DNA of 38,842 nucleotides from Clostridium celatum DSM 1785 (lineage in GTDB: Bacteria; Bacillota; Clostridia; Clostridiales; Clostridiaceae). The position numbers and the translations under genes are program-made. Below are positions 1-9,466 of the stretch, in pieces (within the stretch, counting starts at the first letter, position 1; the number at the start of each line of letters is the position of its first letter). A model generated the notes under the pieces. The model was not told the DNA's origin, searched no databases, and saw nothing but the letters and a program-made list of their open reading frames with translations. The stretch spans positions 1-38,842 of the forward strand of contig NZ_KB291676.1 in the NCBI RefSeq assembly GCF_000320405.1, in the 5' to 3' direction.

Positions 1-18
1 ACATACAAATTTCTTCAT
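1..18 (-). CDS. 5' end of a truncated gene (first six codons)
   Basis: An ATG at 18-16 followed by five sense codons (MKKFVC) runs off the left edge. A strong Shine-Dalgarno GGGAGG lies at 33-28 with a 9-nt spacer, which is what makes this a real gene start. The M-K-K opening would suit a secreted or lipoprotein signal peptide, but nothing of the body is visible, so no function is proposed. Confidence 0.6.
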
Positions 19-367
19 AATTTTATTCCTCCCAAATTTTAACTATTACATTCTTTATATTCAATTATCTTAAAGTCATTTCAATATTTTGTCTTATTTA
101 AGTGCTTCTTTTGAATCACCTTACATTTATTATTATATAATAATTATTATTAATTACAAGCTTTTTTTGAAAATTTTTTAAAATTTTTTTTATTTTCTTC
201 GTAATTGATAATATATATCAATTACTGATATAACTAATCTCTTCAATATTCAATTAGATATTGATTATCATTTGATAAAATAATAAAGGCTTACTTTAAT
301 TCTTTTTATCTAATTATTAAATAATAATTATTATTTAATAACAGACTAACAATATTCATTCTCAAAA
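19..367. other. AT-rich intergenic region
   Basis: About 350 nt without a credible ORF, between the truncated minus-strand gene and the terminator at 368. It should contain that gene's promoter. A loose candidate (TTGAAA, then an AT-rich -10 about 18-19 nt on, minus strand, near 60-85) is too weak to call. The only clear structure is the palindrome at 314-341. Confidence 0.5.
314..341. repeat. 28-bp perfect AT-only palindrome
   Basis: TTATTAAATAATAA is followed directly by its exact reverse complement. It contains no G or C, so chance is plausible in sequence this AT-rich. It could also be a cruciform or a binding site. Confidence 0.5.
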
Positions 368-405
368 AAATATCTAGCACTACTTATATTTAGTGCTAGA
401 TATTT
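368..405 (-). terminator. Intrinsic terminator of the small membrane protein/kinase transcript
   Basis: A perfect 15-bp stem (368-382 with 391-405), an 8-nt loop and a 7-U tract on the minus strand from the A run at 364-370. It begins 8 nt after the stop of the gene at 413-646. Confidence 0.85.
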
Positions 406-412
406 TTATACC

Positions 413-646
413 TTAATTCTTTTTTTCTTTTTTACATATACCTACTGCTGATAAAACACATATAAGTATGGAAATACCTAATCTTAGCCAGTCCATATAT
501 AACCAAAACTCTCCTCCATATATTAAACTTGGAGTTGTATTATACTCATCAACATAAATCCCAATATTATAAAATAATTTAAGTGTTATTATTAAAGAAA
601 TACTACTTAAAATAAATATAATTATATTTAAAAACTTATTCTTCAT
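413..646 (-). CDS. Small two-helix membrane protein
   Basis: 77 residues with two hydrophobic helices (about residues 7-27 and 53-70), joined by a polar, aromatic loop and ending in a basic tail (CKKEKKN). The start is supported by TAGGAAAA four nt before the ATG. It begins 34 nt after the histidine-kinase stop and ends at a strong terminator, so it is probably the last gene of the response regulator/kinase operon. Small membrane proteins in this position sometimes modulate a sensor kinase, but that is only inference. I do not recognise a family. Confidence 0.7.
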   Translation of the reverse strand: MKNKFLNIIIFILSSISLIITLKLFYNIGIYVDEYNTTPSLIYGGEFWLYMDWLRLGISILICVLSAVGICKKEKKN

Positions 647-680
647 AATATTTTCCTACCTCTATACCAAAATTAGAATA

Positions 681-2914
681 TTACTTTAAAACTATTATTG
701 ATTTAAATAAATCTCCGTCTATTTCTATATTAAATTTACCACCATGAAGCTCTACTATACTTTTTGCTATTGCAAGTCCTAATCCAGAACCATCTGTACT
801 TCTAGATGAATCACCACGTTTAAATCTATTAGTTATTTCATTTACATCAAAATTTAACTCATAGGCTGAAATATTCTTCATAACTATAGTAACTTCATTT
901 TCTTCGTTCTTACTCATATCAATATATACCCTTGTATTACTTAAAGAATACTTTACTGCATTAGAAATAAGATTTTCAAATACTCTATATAATCTCTTTC
1001 CATCACCATTTATAAATATTTTTTCATCTGGAATATTTAATTTAACTTCTAACTGCTTTTCATTAAATCTTTCATCATTTTCACTAAAGCCTGTCTTAAT
1101 AATTGACCAATATCTAGCTTACTAATATTAAGCTCCATTGCTCCACTTGCAGCCTTAGATGCCTCAAATAAATCTTCTATTAAAACCTTAAGTCTTTGAG
1201 ATTTTTTATCTAGTATATTTACATAATCTCTAGCACTTTCAGGTTCTATATTTTCTCTCTTTAATAAATCAATATAATTAATTATTGATGTTAGCGGTGT
1301 TTTTAAATCATGAGAAACATTAGTTATAAGTTCTGTTTTCATATTTTCACTCTTCATCTCATTTTCAACAGACTTTCTTAAACCTTCTTTAATATTATTG
1401 ATATTATTAGCAAGCTCTCCTAAATGGCCTTCACCTTTTACATCAATTTTATAGTTTAATTGTCCTCTAGCTCCATCCTTTGCACCAATCATAATTTTAT
1501 CTAAATAAAGTAACTTTCTAACAACTAATATAATTAACATTGCTGTAATTATAAGTCCTATTAATAAACATATTATAAAAATTTCTGGTATTGCTATTGA
1601 TATTGCAAGTAGTAATCCTCCAACCACTATATATGTCATAATTATAATAAATATACTGTTTATTATAGATCCCTTAGTTGCTATTTTACTTAGCCCCTTA
1701 TATATTCCAATAGTAATATTATTACTAAATAGTGTTCCTTCCTTATAATTAATAATTAATATTTTTATTAATAAATACATAATAGCTAATATTATTGAAA
1801 GACATATAACTGAGTTAACTTTTAACACTTTCATATATCCAATATAATACACATTATAAATATTAATTCTCCAAAAAATATAAAGTATTATTAATGGTGC
1901 TATTTTAAATTCAATTGGATAATCTTTTAATTTATTAATTAATCTATCCTCATCAATTCTTAATTCCTTTTTATCTTTAATTGCTTTTATCAATACTATT
2001 ACTAATATTATTGATATAGCCATAATGCTAGCACTTACAGCTATTTTATTTACATTTTCTTGTACACTTTGTAAACTTTCATATACTATATCACCTGGTA
2101 TAATATCCTCTGGCATCCATGTATATAATATTATATTGTGATTGTCCATGTTATAATTTTCATATCCAATACTTTCAGTAACTGCATAAACATGGTCATA
2201 ATAATTATATTTCCCATTTATATATTTATTAATTGAGCTATTTTCATTAACTTCTTTACCATTAATAAATATCTTTTCTATTACGTTGCCGTTAAAATCT
2301 ATATTTATTTCTCTTAGATATCTAGAACTTTTTTTTAGACTTGTTATATCCCTCTGTTCTTCACCAATCCACATATTATTTAACTTGTCATAGGCAGAAA
2401 ATTGTAAATTTAAATATGATTTCAATTTATTGCTTAATATATTAAAGCTATTTATTTTTCTTTCTAAGATATAGTCATTTAATTTATCATCACTTAAAGT
2501 ATACTTCTCTTCTATTTTATCTCGTTCTTCATTTAATATTTTTTCCTGCTCTTCATAGGATAAATTATTAAAGCTAGTATCATTATTGTATTTTGAGTAT
2601 CTGAATTCTTCATATTCCTGATCTATTTGATCTCTTATTTCAGCTTTACAAATTTCTATATCATTTGTAGTTATATTATCTTTATTCTTAACATACTCTT
2701 CCGATTTATAATATAAGGAGTAATCCATAGCTAAATTTATATAATCATAGATTGTACCACTTAATTCTGTTTTACTATAAATAGAACTTGGAATTAAATA
2801 TATTAAATTATTTTTTACTTCTAAAAAAGATAATATTATTGTAGAAGACAATATTAATATTAATAAATAAATAACATAACTTTTAATTTTGATATTTTTC
2901 AATTTTATATCCAA
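681..2914 (-). pseudogene. VanS-like sensor histidine kinase, frameshifted
   Basis: The gene would encode about 744 residues if one base were restored. The first frame (2914-1049, 621 aa) holds an N-terminal membrane helix, a roughly 250-residue extracytoplasmic domain, several further membrane helices, and the DHp box NVSHDLKTPL with His535 as the phosphoacceptor. It then runs into SS-stop. The next frame carries the catalytic domain: the N box NLISNAVKYS (lies before the ATG at 917) and the G box DGSGLGLAIAKS. The frames meet at 1082-1084, where one nucleotide is missing after the codons for QAL. The start is probably TTG at 2914, overlapping the regulator by 32 nt; TTG at 2902 is an alternative. 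It would phosphorylate the adjacent response regulator. Whether this is real loss or a sequence error cannot be told here. Confidence 0.85.
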
Positions 2915-3599
2915 TTCCCCACACCACCTTTAAATACTTTGGTTCCTTAGGATTAATTTCAATTTTTTCTCTAATCCTTCTTATATGAACAGCTACCGTA
3001 TTTTCTGCATTATAACTTGGCTCATTCCATACTCTTTCATAAATTTCATCTATAGAAAATACCCTACCTGAATTTTTTAATAATAACTCCAGTATCCCTA
3101 ACTCTGTAGCTGTAAGCTTTATGCTCTGTCCATCAACCAATACCTCTTTAGTTTCACTATTTAAAGATAATCCACCATTAATTATTACATTATTACTTTC
3201 CTCTTCTTTCTTCTTATTGTACTCTCCAAAAATAGTATATCTTCTAAGTTGTGATTTAACTCTTGCAATTAGCTCCAATGGATTAAATGGTTTAGTTATA
3301 TAATCATCCGCTCCCATATTAAGACCTAATATCTTATCACTATCTTCCGATTTAGCAGATATTAATATTATAGGAATATTCTTTTCTTCTCTTATTTTCA
3401 TTGTGGTTCTAAGACCGTCCATCTTAGGCATCATTACATCCATTAATATAAGATGAATTTCCTTTTCCATTAAAGCTTCTATTGCCTCTATCCCATCATA
3501 AGCTTTTATAACATTAATCCCTTCATTTCTTAAATATATATCTATTGCATCAACTATTTCTTTATCATCATCTACTACTAATACGTTATTTTTTATCAT
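2883..3599 (-). CDS. OmpR/VanR-family response regulator
   Basis: 238 residues. The N-terminal receiver domain has the acidic pocket VVDDD (residues 8-12), the phosphoacceptor Asp54 (in LMDVMMPKMDG), Ser81 as switch residue and Lys103 (in YITKPFNP). The C-terminal winged helix covers about 130-235, with the usual ELGILELLLKNSGRVFS and AVHIRRIREKIE segments. It is therefore a DNA-binding transcription factor controlled by the cognate kinase just downstream, which overlaps it. SD AAAGGAG lies 11 nt before the ATG. The gene order regulator-kinase is typical of the VanR/VanS type in clostridia. The signal and targets are unknown; the family name is not evidence of glycopeptide resistance, since no vanHAX-type genes are nearby. 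Confidence 0.9.
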   Translation of the reverse strand: MIKNNVLVVDDDKEIVDAIDIYLRNEGINVIKAYDGIEAIEALMEKEIHLILMDVMMPKMDGLRTTMKIREEKNIPIILISAKSEDSDKILGLNMGADDYITKPFNPLELIARVKSQLRRYTIFGEYNKKKEEESNNVIINGGLSLNSETKEVLVDGQSIKLTATELGILELLLKNSGRVFSIDEIYERVWNEPSYNAENTVAVHIRRIREKIEINPKEPKYLKVVWGIGYKIEKYQN

Positions 3600-3629
3600 C
3601 TTTTAAGACACTCCTTTCATCATTTATTC

Positions 3630-3638
3630 ATTATATCA
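3630..3638 (-). promoter_or_regulatory. Extended -10 promoter of the two-component operon
   Basis: Minus-strand TGATATAAT (TG extension plus TATAAT) about 30 nt before the regulator ATG. No convincing -35 box is visible, as often in extended -10 promoters. Confidence 0.45.
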
Positions 3639-3805
3639 TGACAGTTAATGTTTCACTCATTTATATTCTAACTATACCTTACACTTAATATAATAAAGTT
3701 AAAGTCTTACAAATCTTTTAACATATTTATTACAAATTTCTTAAACATAAAATATTTTTAAAAGAAACCTTTTGCTAACTACATATTGATTTTAAATAAA
3801 ATAAA

Positions 3806-3846
3806 GGTTGTATCAAAACTAAGTATAAACTTACTTTGATACAACC
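3806..3846 (-). terminator. Terminator after nupC
   Basis: A perfect 12-bp outer stem (GGTTGTATCAAA at 3806-3817 with 3835-3846), an inner AAGT/ACTT pairing, and a T-rich tail on the minus strand. It lies 32 nt after the nupC stop. Confidence 0.75.
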
Positions 3847-3877
3847 GCTATCTCTAAATAAAAATACTATTTAAATT

Positions 3878-5086
3878 TTATATTGTTAATAATAATCCTG
3901 CAATTGTTGCACTTAAAAGATTTGCTAATGTTCCAGCCATAATTGCCTTCCATCCTAATCTTGCAATATCCTTCTTTCTACTTGGTGCCATACCACCAAT
4001 TCCACCTATAAGAATTGCTATAGATGAAATATTAGCAAAACCACATAATGAAAATGTTGCTATTGCTGTAGCCTTAGCTGATAATGTCCCCATAATTGGA
4101 GATAAACTTGTAAATGCAACAAATTCATTTAAAACAAGCTTTTGCCCTATTAATGATCCAACTGTAACTGATTCTTTCATTGGAACTCCAATAATTGTTG
4201 CTACTGGTGCAAATATATACCCCAAAAGAGATTGTAAGCTTAAATTAGATATTCCAAATATAACTCCAATCCATCCTATAATACCATTAATAAGTGCTAT
4301 TAATGCTACAAATGCTAAAAGAATCGCTGCTATATTTAAAACTAATCCTAAACCGTCAACAGCCCCTTTAGCCGCTGCATCAACTACGTTAGCTGAATCA
4401 TCTTTTACCATTTCTATTTCTTCATTTACTTTTGCTTGTTTTACTTCAGGTATTATTATTTTAGACATTATAAGTCCTGCTGGTGCTGACATAAAACTTG
4501 CAGATACTAAATATTCTATTGGAATTCCTAATAGTGAATATCCAACTAAAATTGAACCTGAAACTGAAGCAAGTCCACCGACCATAACTGTAAATAATTC
4601 TGATTCTGTAAGTTTTTCTACATATGGCTTAATTAAAAGTGGTGCTTCTGTTTGCCCTAAAAATATATTGGCTGAAGCTGATATAGTTTCTAATTTAGAT
4701 GTTCCTAAAAGTTTAGATAATGCTCCACCTATTATTTTAATTATAAATTGCATAATACCTAAGTAATACAAAACCGATACTACTGCTGATATAAATATAA
4801 TTACTCCTAAAACATTAACAGCAAATATACTTCCATCATTAGTTAATGATCCAAATAAAAATTTTATTCCTTCATTTGCATAACTAATTACTGATTGTAC
4901 TCCTAATGCTATCTTGCTTAGTACATATTTACCTACACTCCACTTTAATACAGCAAATGCAAATGCAAATTGAATAACAAATCCAATTATTATAGTTCTC
5001 CAGTTTATTTTCTTCTTGTTATTTGAAAACAAGAAAGCTACTAGAAATATAAATACTATTCCTAGGATACTATTTAATATCGCCAT
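3878..5086 (-). CDS. nupC: Concentrative nucleoside transporter (NupC/CNT family)
   Basis: 402 residues, the normal length for bacterial CNT proteins, which import nucleosides with H+ or Na+ symport. Hydrophobic helices fill the whole length. CNT landmarks include the GQTEAPLLIKPYV motif about residue 165 and the C-terminal ANISSIAILIGGIGGMAPSR segment, both in the substrate/cation-binding core. The start is supported by AAAGGACGGG upstream of the ATG. The gene is monocistronic, with a terminator after it and a 388-nt gap before it. Subfamily substrate preference (pyrimidine or broad) cannot be read from the sequence. Confidence 0.92.
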   Translation of the reverse strand: MAILNSILGIVFIFLVAFLFSNNKKKINWRTIIIGFVIQFAFAFAVLKWSVGKYVLSKIALGVQSVISYANEGIKFLFGSLTNDGSIFAVNVLGVIIFISAVVSVLYYLGIMQFIIKIIGGALSKLLGTSKLETISASANIFLGQTEAPLLIKPYVEKLTESELFTVMVGGLASVSGSILVGYSLLGIPIEYLVSASFMSAPAGLIMSKIIIPEVKQAKVNEEIEMVKDDSANVVDAAAKGAVDGLGLVLNIAAILLAFVALIALINGIIGWIGVIFGISNLSLQSLLGYIFAPVATIIGVPMKESVTVGSLIGQKLVLNEFVAFTSLSPIMGTLSAKATAIATFSLCGFANISSIAILIGGIGGMAPSRKKDIARLGWKAIMAGTLANLLSATIAGLLLTI

Positions 5087-5474
5087 AAAAATATCCCGTC
5101 CTTTGTTAAATGTTATTTCTTCTTTAGTTTTATCAAAAATATATTCTTATATTCTTTAAATACAGTAAATCTTACTATTTTAAAATACAGTATATATTTA
5201 AACTCTTAATATAACTTATCTTATTTCTTTGCCAAAAGGCATTAATAATACCTTGGCTATTTTGAAACAATTTATTATTTTTTATTTTATTCATTTAGAA
5301 AAAACTAATAATAAAAGTAATTTCATAAATTAGTATTTATATAAATATCAATGATAATCTATGGAGTTTATTATTGAGTAACTATTATAATAGTTACTCA
5401 ATAATATAACTTGAATTCCAATTAATAATATTACTATATTTAAAACTATAATTCTTTGTTATATCTTTTAAGTA
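5087..5474. other. Intergenic region between nupC and the TauE pair
   Basis: 388 nt with no credible ORF. It must hold the nupC promoter. It contains two copies of TACTGTATTT on the minus strand (within 5161-5195), one of them in a near-palindrome, a bulged hairpin GCCAAGG/CCTTTTGGC at 5231-5257, and the long palindrome at 5369-5406. I looked for a purine riboswitch core and did not find one. Confidence 0.5.
5369..5406. repeat. 38-bp perfect palindrome
   Basis: TATTATTGAGTAACTA (5369-5384), then TTATAA, then the exact reverse complement (5391-5406). It sits 68 nt after the TauE-pair stop. No T run follows on either strand, so it is not a typical intrinsic terminator. It may still end the TauE transcript, or be a dyad for a dimeric regulator of nupC. 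Confidence 0.6.
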
Positions 5475-5861
5475 TCACTCTTTTAATTTAGATGATTTTT
5501 TAGTTTTGTTTTCAGAAAACCCTTTTTTTATTTCAAAACACCCAACTAAAAATAAGAAACCACCAAAAGCCTTTTTTAATATTTCTGAAGATAAATAGTT
5601 AGCCAAAAAAGCACCACAAATAGCTCCTAATACTCCAAATGTCGCTATAGGTAGTACTAATTTCAAAATAACATTCTTATTTTTTATATGGATTGCAAGA
5701 GCAAAGATTGCCATTGGAATAGATGAAAGTAAATTAATACTTTGTGCAATCTTAGGGTCAACACCAACAAACATGACTAGCGCTGGTATAAGTATAGTTC
5801 CTCCTCCCATCCCCATGCCTCCAATAATTCCCGCAAAAAAACCTATTATTGTATAAATCAT
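5475..5861 (-). CDS. TauE/SafE-family permease, half-size subunit B
   Basis: 128 residues with about four membrane helices, half the size of ordinary TauE/SafE proteins (about 250 aa), which are anion/sulfonate-type exporters or permeases. The N-terminal signature GMGMGGGTILIPAL matches the glycine-rich helix found in each repeat of the family. The tail is basic and hydrophilic (KKSSKLKE). Its ATG overlaps the stop of the upstream half by one base (TAATG), so the two are translationally coupled and probably form a heterodimer equivalent to one full-length protein. The substrate is unknown. Confidence 0.85.
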   Translation of the reverse strand: MIYTIIGFFAGIIGGMGMGGGTILIPALVMFVGVDPKIAQSINLLSSIPMAIFALAIHIKNKNVILKLVLPIATFGVLGAICGAFLANYLSSEILKKAFGGFLFLVGCFEIKKGFSENKTKKSSKLKE

Positions 5862-6229
5862 TAAAACACCATCCTAATAGCCGCTATTATCATTATAACC
5901 CCAAAGGCTATTCTTAAAAATTTCCCTGTAAGTCTACATAATAATTTAGCTCCAATAATTCCACCTATTATACTCCCAATGGCGACTTTCCATGTTAGTG
6001 TAAAATCATAAGTTCCTTTTGCTATATAAATAGCTGAACTTGCTCCTGTTAAAAATATAATTATAGCTAATGCTGTGGCATGTGATTTATGCTCTTCTAC
6101 TTTAATGATATCATTAAGAATTGGTACTAAAAGAGTTCCTCCACCTGAACCAAAAGAGCCATTTATAAAACCTGTAAATAAACCTATTAATGAGTTTTTT
6201 ATATTAAAACTCTTCTTTTCATTTTTCAT
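5861..6229 (-). CDS. TauE/SafE-family permease, half-size subunit A
   Basis: 122 residues from the ATG at 6229. A GTG further upstream lies inside the ribosome binding site (AGGTGG, 8 nt before the ATG) and is rejected. It carries the same glycine-rich signature (GSFGSGGGTLLVPIL) as its partner and about four membrane helices. It is first in a two-gene operon with the other half. Separate half-size genes with both signatures intact argue for a native split pair rather than a broken full-length gene. The transported anion is not known. Confidence 0.85.
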   Translation of the reverse strand: MKNEKKSFNIKNSLIGLFTGFINGSFGSGGGTLLVPILNDIIKVEEHKSHATALAIIIFLTGASSAIYIAKGTYDFTLTWKVAIGSIIGGIIGAKLLCRLTGKFLRIAFGVIMIIAAIRMVF

Positions 6230-6387
6230 ATACCTCACCACCTACTTGTATTTTAACCATTTATCCTATTTTAATTTAAAATCACTATTATTTTTTCTAT
6301 ATTTCACCCTTTAATATTTTAAAACTTTTAAAATTTAATTCTAAATTCTTTTGTCATTCTCATTTATAGTTCTTATTTTTGTTAATA

Positions 6388-6417
6388 TTGACTTACTTAT
6401 ATTTTTTGATATATAAT
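6388..6417 (+). promoter_or_regulatory. leuS promoter
   Basis: TTGACT, 18-nt spacer, TATAAT. It ends about 20 nt before the T-box stem I, fitting transcription of the whole leader. Confidence 0.8.
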
Positions 6418-6436
6418 TAGTTAAATTAATATTTTG

Positions 6437-6681
6437 CGTTGATAAGGAGTACTACTATTAGTACGTATCTTCAGAGAGCTGTTGGTTGCTGCAAAACAGT
6501 GATACACTTTTAGGAACTTGCCTTTGAGCTTACTTGTTAGAAGCAAGTACGGAATCCCCGTTATAGATTTGAGTGAGAAATTTAAAAATATTTTTAAAAG
6601 TATTTATTTATAAATTTCTAATAAGAGTGGTACCGCGAAATATAGCTTTTCGTCTCTTAATTGAGATGAGAGGCTTTTTTT
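6437..6681 (+). promoter_or_regulatory. T-box leader (leucine)
   Basis: A tRNA-sensing transcriptional attenuator. It shows an AGAGAGCTG stem I element at about 6473, a specifier region GAACTTGCC (CTT, leucine codon), the T-box core AGAGTGGTACCGCG at 6624-6637 with the TGGT bulge that pairs with tRNA ACCA, and the terminator at 6644-6681. Uncharged tRNA-Leu should stabilise the antiterminator and let transcription reach leuS. The specifier and the downstream gene agree. Confidence 0.93.
6644..6681 (+). terminator. T-box terminator hairpin
   Basis: A 13-bp stem with G-U wobbles (6644-6656 with 6663-6675) followed by seven T. It is mutually exclusive with the T-box antiterminator. Confidence 0.9.
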
Positions 6682-6819
6682 ATATATTTTTTCAAATTCA
6701 GGGAATAATTTAATTAGTTAGAAGTTAGAGGTTACTATTGGAACTCTTTTTAGAGTTTCTAAAAATATATTTTTAATTTACATAGTGTGAATTTTTTTAA
6801 CTACTACCTCAAAACTACT

Positions 6820-6848
6820 AATTTAATATTGTTGTGCAATATTAAATT
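6820..6848 (+). promoter_or_regulatory. Hairpin just upstream of the leuS ribosome binding site
   Basis: A perfect 12-bp stem (6820-6831 with 6837-6848), 5-nt loop, ending 15 nt before AAGGAGG. No T run follows, so it is not a terminator. It may protect a processed 5' end of the readthrough mRNA. Confidence 0.5.
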
Positions 6849-6879
6849 ATTCTCGTAATATCTAAGGAGGGTTTTAACT

Positions 6880-9330
6880 ATGAGTAACTACGGAACTGCT
6901 ATTGATAAGAAGTGGCAAAAGAAGTGGGAAGAAACTGAACTTTACAAATTTAATCCAGATGCAGAGGGCGAAAAGCTTTATGTTTTAGAAATGTTCTCTT
7001 ATCCATCTGGAAGCCAATTACATGCTGGTCACTGGTTTAACTATGGACCTGTTGATTCATGGGCAAGATTAAAGAAAATGCAAGGATATAATGTATTCCA
7101 ACCAATGGGATTTGATGCTTTTGGTTTACCTGCAGAAAACTTTGCAATTAAAACAGGAATTCATCCATGGGATTCTACTGAAAAGAATATAAAGACTATG
7201 GAAGAACAATTAAGAGCTATGGGAGCTATGTTTAACTGGGAAAATGAAGTTATAACTTGTACTCCTGAATATTATAAATGGACTCAATGGGTATTCTTAC
7301 AATTATTAAAGAATGGTTTAGCTTACAGAAAAAAAGCTCCTGTAAACTGGTGCCCATCTTGTAACACAGTTCTAGCTAACGAACAAGTTGTTGATGGTGC
7401 TTGTGAAAGATGTTCAACTGAAGTTACTAAGAAAGATTTAACTCAATGGTTCTTTAAAATTACAGAATATGCTGATGAATTATTAGAAAAGCTAGATACT
7501 TTAGATTGGCCAGAAAAGACAGTTGCTATGCAAAAGCATTGGATTGGTAAGTCTACTGGTGCTGAAGTTAATTTCAAAGTTAAAGATTCAGATATTAACT
7601 TTAATGTATTCACAACAAGAGTTGATACTTTAAATGGTGTTACTTATGTTGTTTTAGCTCCTGAAAATCCATTAGTTGATGAATTAACTACAGCTGAAAA
7701 TAAAGCTGCTGTTGAAGAATATAAAGAAGCTGCTAAAAAACAATCTGATATAGAAAGACAATCTCTTACAAGAGAAAAAACAGGTGTATTCACTGGATCA
7801 TATGCTATAAATCCTATAAATGGTAAAGAGGTTCCAGTTTGGGTTGGAGACTACGTTCTTGCAACTTATGGTACTGGTGCTGTTATGGCTGTTCCAGCTC
7901 ACGATGAAAGAGACTACGCTTTTGCTACTAAATTTAACTTACCAATAGATCAAGTTATAACTAGCAAAAAAGGCGGAGAAGTTGAATTACCATACTGCGA
8001 ATATGGAGTTCTAGTTAATTCCGGTGAATTTGATGGATTAACTACTGAAGAAGCTAAAGAAGCTATTGTTGAAAAGCTAGCTAAACAAGGTTTAGGATCT
8101 GCTAAAGTTAATTACAGATTAAGAGACTGGTTAGTTTCAAGACAAAGATATTGGGGTGCTCCAATTCCAATAATTTACTGTGAAGATTGTGGTGCTGTTC
8201 CAGTTCCTGAAAAAGACCTTCCAGTTGAATTACCATATAATGTTGAATTTGCTCCAGATGGTAAGTCACCACTTGCTAAGTGTGAAGAATTCGTAAATAC
8301 TACTTGTCCTTGTTGTGGTAAGCCAGCTAAGAGAGAATGTGATACTTTAGATACATTCGTTTGTTCTTCTTGGTACCAAATGAGATACGTAGATAATAAG
8401 AATGATAAAATCGCATTTGATAAAGAAAAAGTAGATAAGATGCTTCCAGTTGATAAATATGTTGGTGGACCTGAGCATGCTTGTATGCACTTATTATATG
8501 CAAGATTTATAACTAAGGCTTTAAGAGATATGGGTTATTTAAGCTTTGATGAACCATTCAAGAGCTTAACTCATCAAGGACTTATCTTAGGACCAGACGG
8601 ATTAAAGATGTCTAAGTCTAAAGGAAATACTATCTCTCCAGATGATTACATCAAAGAATATGGTGCAGACGTATTTAGAATGTACTTAATGTTTGGATTT
8701 GCTTACACTGAAGGTGGAGCTTGGAGTGACGATGGTATTAAATCTGTTGCTAGATTTGTAGATAGAATTGAAAGATATCTAACAATGTGCAGAGAAGCTA
8801 TTGAAGCTGGTACTAACAATAAAACTACTATGGATAAAGCTGAAAAAGAATTAAACTTCTGGTTAAATAATGCTATTAAAGGTGTTACTGAAGACGGAGA
8901 AAAGATGCAATTCAACACTGCTATTGCTAGAATGATGGAATTCATCAATGCTTTATCTAAATACATGAAAGAAGAAACTAAGAACTTAGATTTCTTAAAG
9001 ACTGTATGTGAAAGCTTTATTAAGATTTTAGCTCCGTTTGCACCTCATTTTGCTGAAGAGCAATGGTCATTATTAACTGGTAAGTACTCAGTATTCAATG
9101 AAGCTTGGCCAACTTTTGATGCTAAAGCTCTTGTTAAAGATGAAATTGAAATAGCTATCCAAGTTAATGGTAAGATTAAAGCTAGAATCAATGTTGCTTC
9201 TGATTTAAATGAAGAAGGAATTAAAGCTGCTGCTTTAGCTGATGAAGCTATTGTTGCTGCTACTGAAGGAAAAACTATAATAAAAGTTATCGTTATTAAA
9301 GGAAGACTTGTAAATATAGTTGTAAAATAA
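6880..9330 (+). CDS. leuS: Leucyl-tRNA synthetase
   Basis: 816 residues, normal for bacterial LeuRS, a cytoplasmic class Ia enzyme that charges tRNA-Leu using ATP. The HIGH motif appears as HAGH (residues 48-51) after YPSGS, the connective polypeptide/editing domain occupies roughly 220-400 with TTRVDT and the [16 protein letters not shown] segment, and KMSKS lies at 576-580. Zinc-type cysteines are present (CPSC near 160, CPCC near 475). The AAGGAGG at 6864-6870 fits the ATG. Expression is controlled by the T-box leader upstream. The gene ends at a clear terminator and is monocistronic. Confidence 0.98.
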   Translation: MSNYGTAIDKKWQKKWEETELYKFNPDAEGEKLYVLEMFSYPSGSQLHAGHWFNYGPVDSWARLKKMQGYNVFQPMGFDAFGLPAENFAIKTGIHPWDSTEKNIKTMEEQLRAMGAMFNWENEVITCTPEYYKWTQWVFLQLLKNGLAYRKKAPVNWCPSCNTVLANEQVVDGACERCSTEVTKKDLTQWFFKITEYADELLEKLDTLDWPEKTVAMQKHWIGKSTGAEVNFKVKDSDINFNVFTTRVDTLNGVTYVVLAPENPLVDELTTAENKAAVEEYKEAAKKQSDIERQSLTREKTGVFTGSYAINPINGKEVPVWVGDYVLATYGTGAVMAVPAHDERDYAFATKFNLPIDQVITSKKGGEVELPYCEYGVLVNSGEFDGLTTEEAKEAIVEKLAKQGLGSAKVNYRLRDWLVSRQRYWGAPIPIIYCEDCGAVPVPEKDLPVELPYNVEFAPDGKSPLAKCEEFVNTTCPCCGKPAKRECDTLDTFVCSSWYQMRYVDNKNDKIAFDKEKVDKMLPVDKYVGGPEHACMHLLYARFITKALRDMGYLSFDEPFKSLTHQGLILGPDGLKMSKSKGNTISPDDYIKEYGADVFRMYLMFGFAYTEGGAWSDDGIKSVARFVDRIERYLTMCREAIEAGTNNKTTMDKAEKELNFWLNNAIKGVTEDGEKMQFNTAIARMMEFINALSKYMKEETKNLDFLKTVCESFIKILAPFAPHFAEEQWSLLTGKYSVFNEAWPTFDAKALVKDEIEIAIQVNGKIKARINVASDLNEEGIKAAALADEAIVAATEGKTIIKVIVIKGRLVNIVVK

Positions 9331-9337
9331 TATTATT

Positions 9338-9374
9338 AAAAGCAAAATACCATGAGGTATTTTGCTTTTATTTT
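9338..9374 (+). terminator. leuS terminator
   Basis: A perfect 14-bp stem (9338-9351 with 9356-9369), ATGA loop, T-rich tail, 8 nt after the leuS stop. Confidence 0.9.
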
Positions 9375-9466
9375 ACCCAATATACTAATAAAATAAGTTA
9401 TAATTAAATATACATTTAATTATCAAAATTAACTAATTTTGTCTATAAATAATTGGAGGCTTATTA

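Noticed and set aside
1070..1095. Programmed ribosomal frameshift in the histidine kinase
   Set aside because: No slippery heptamer or following pseudoknot is evident, and two other unrelated genes show similar one-base shifts.
3121..3303. Plus-strand ORF of 60 codons
   Set aside because: It is antisense to the response regulator, whose protein is fully conserved.
5087..5300. Purine-type riboswitch upstream of nupC
   Set aside because: The characteristic core loops were not found on the minus strand.
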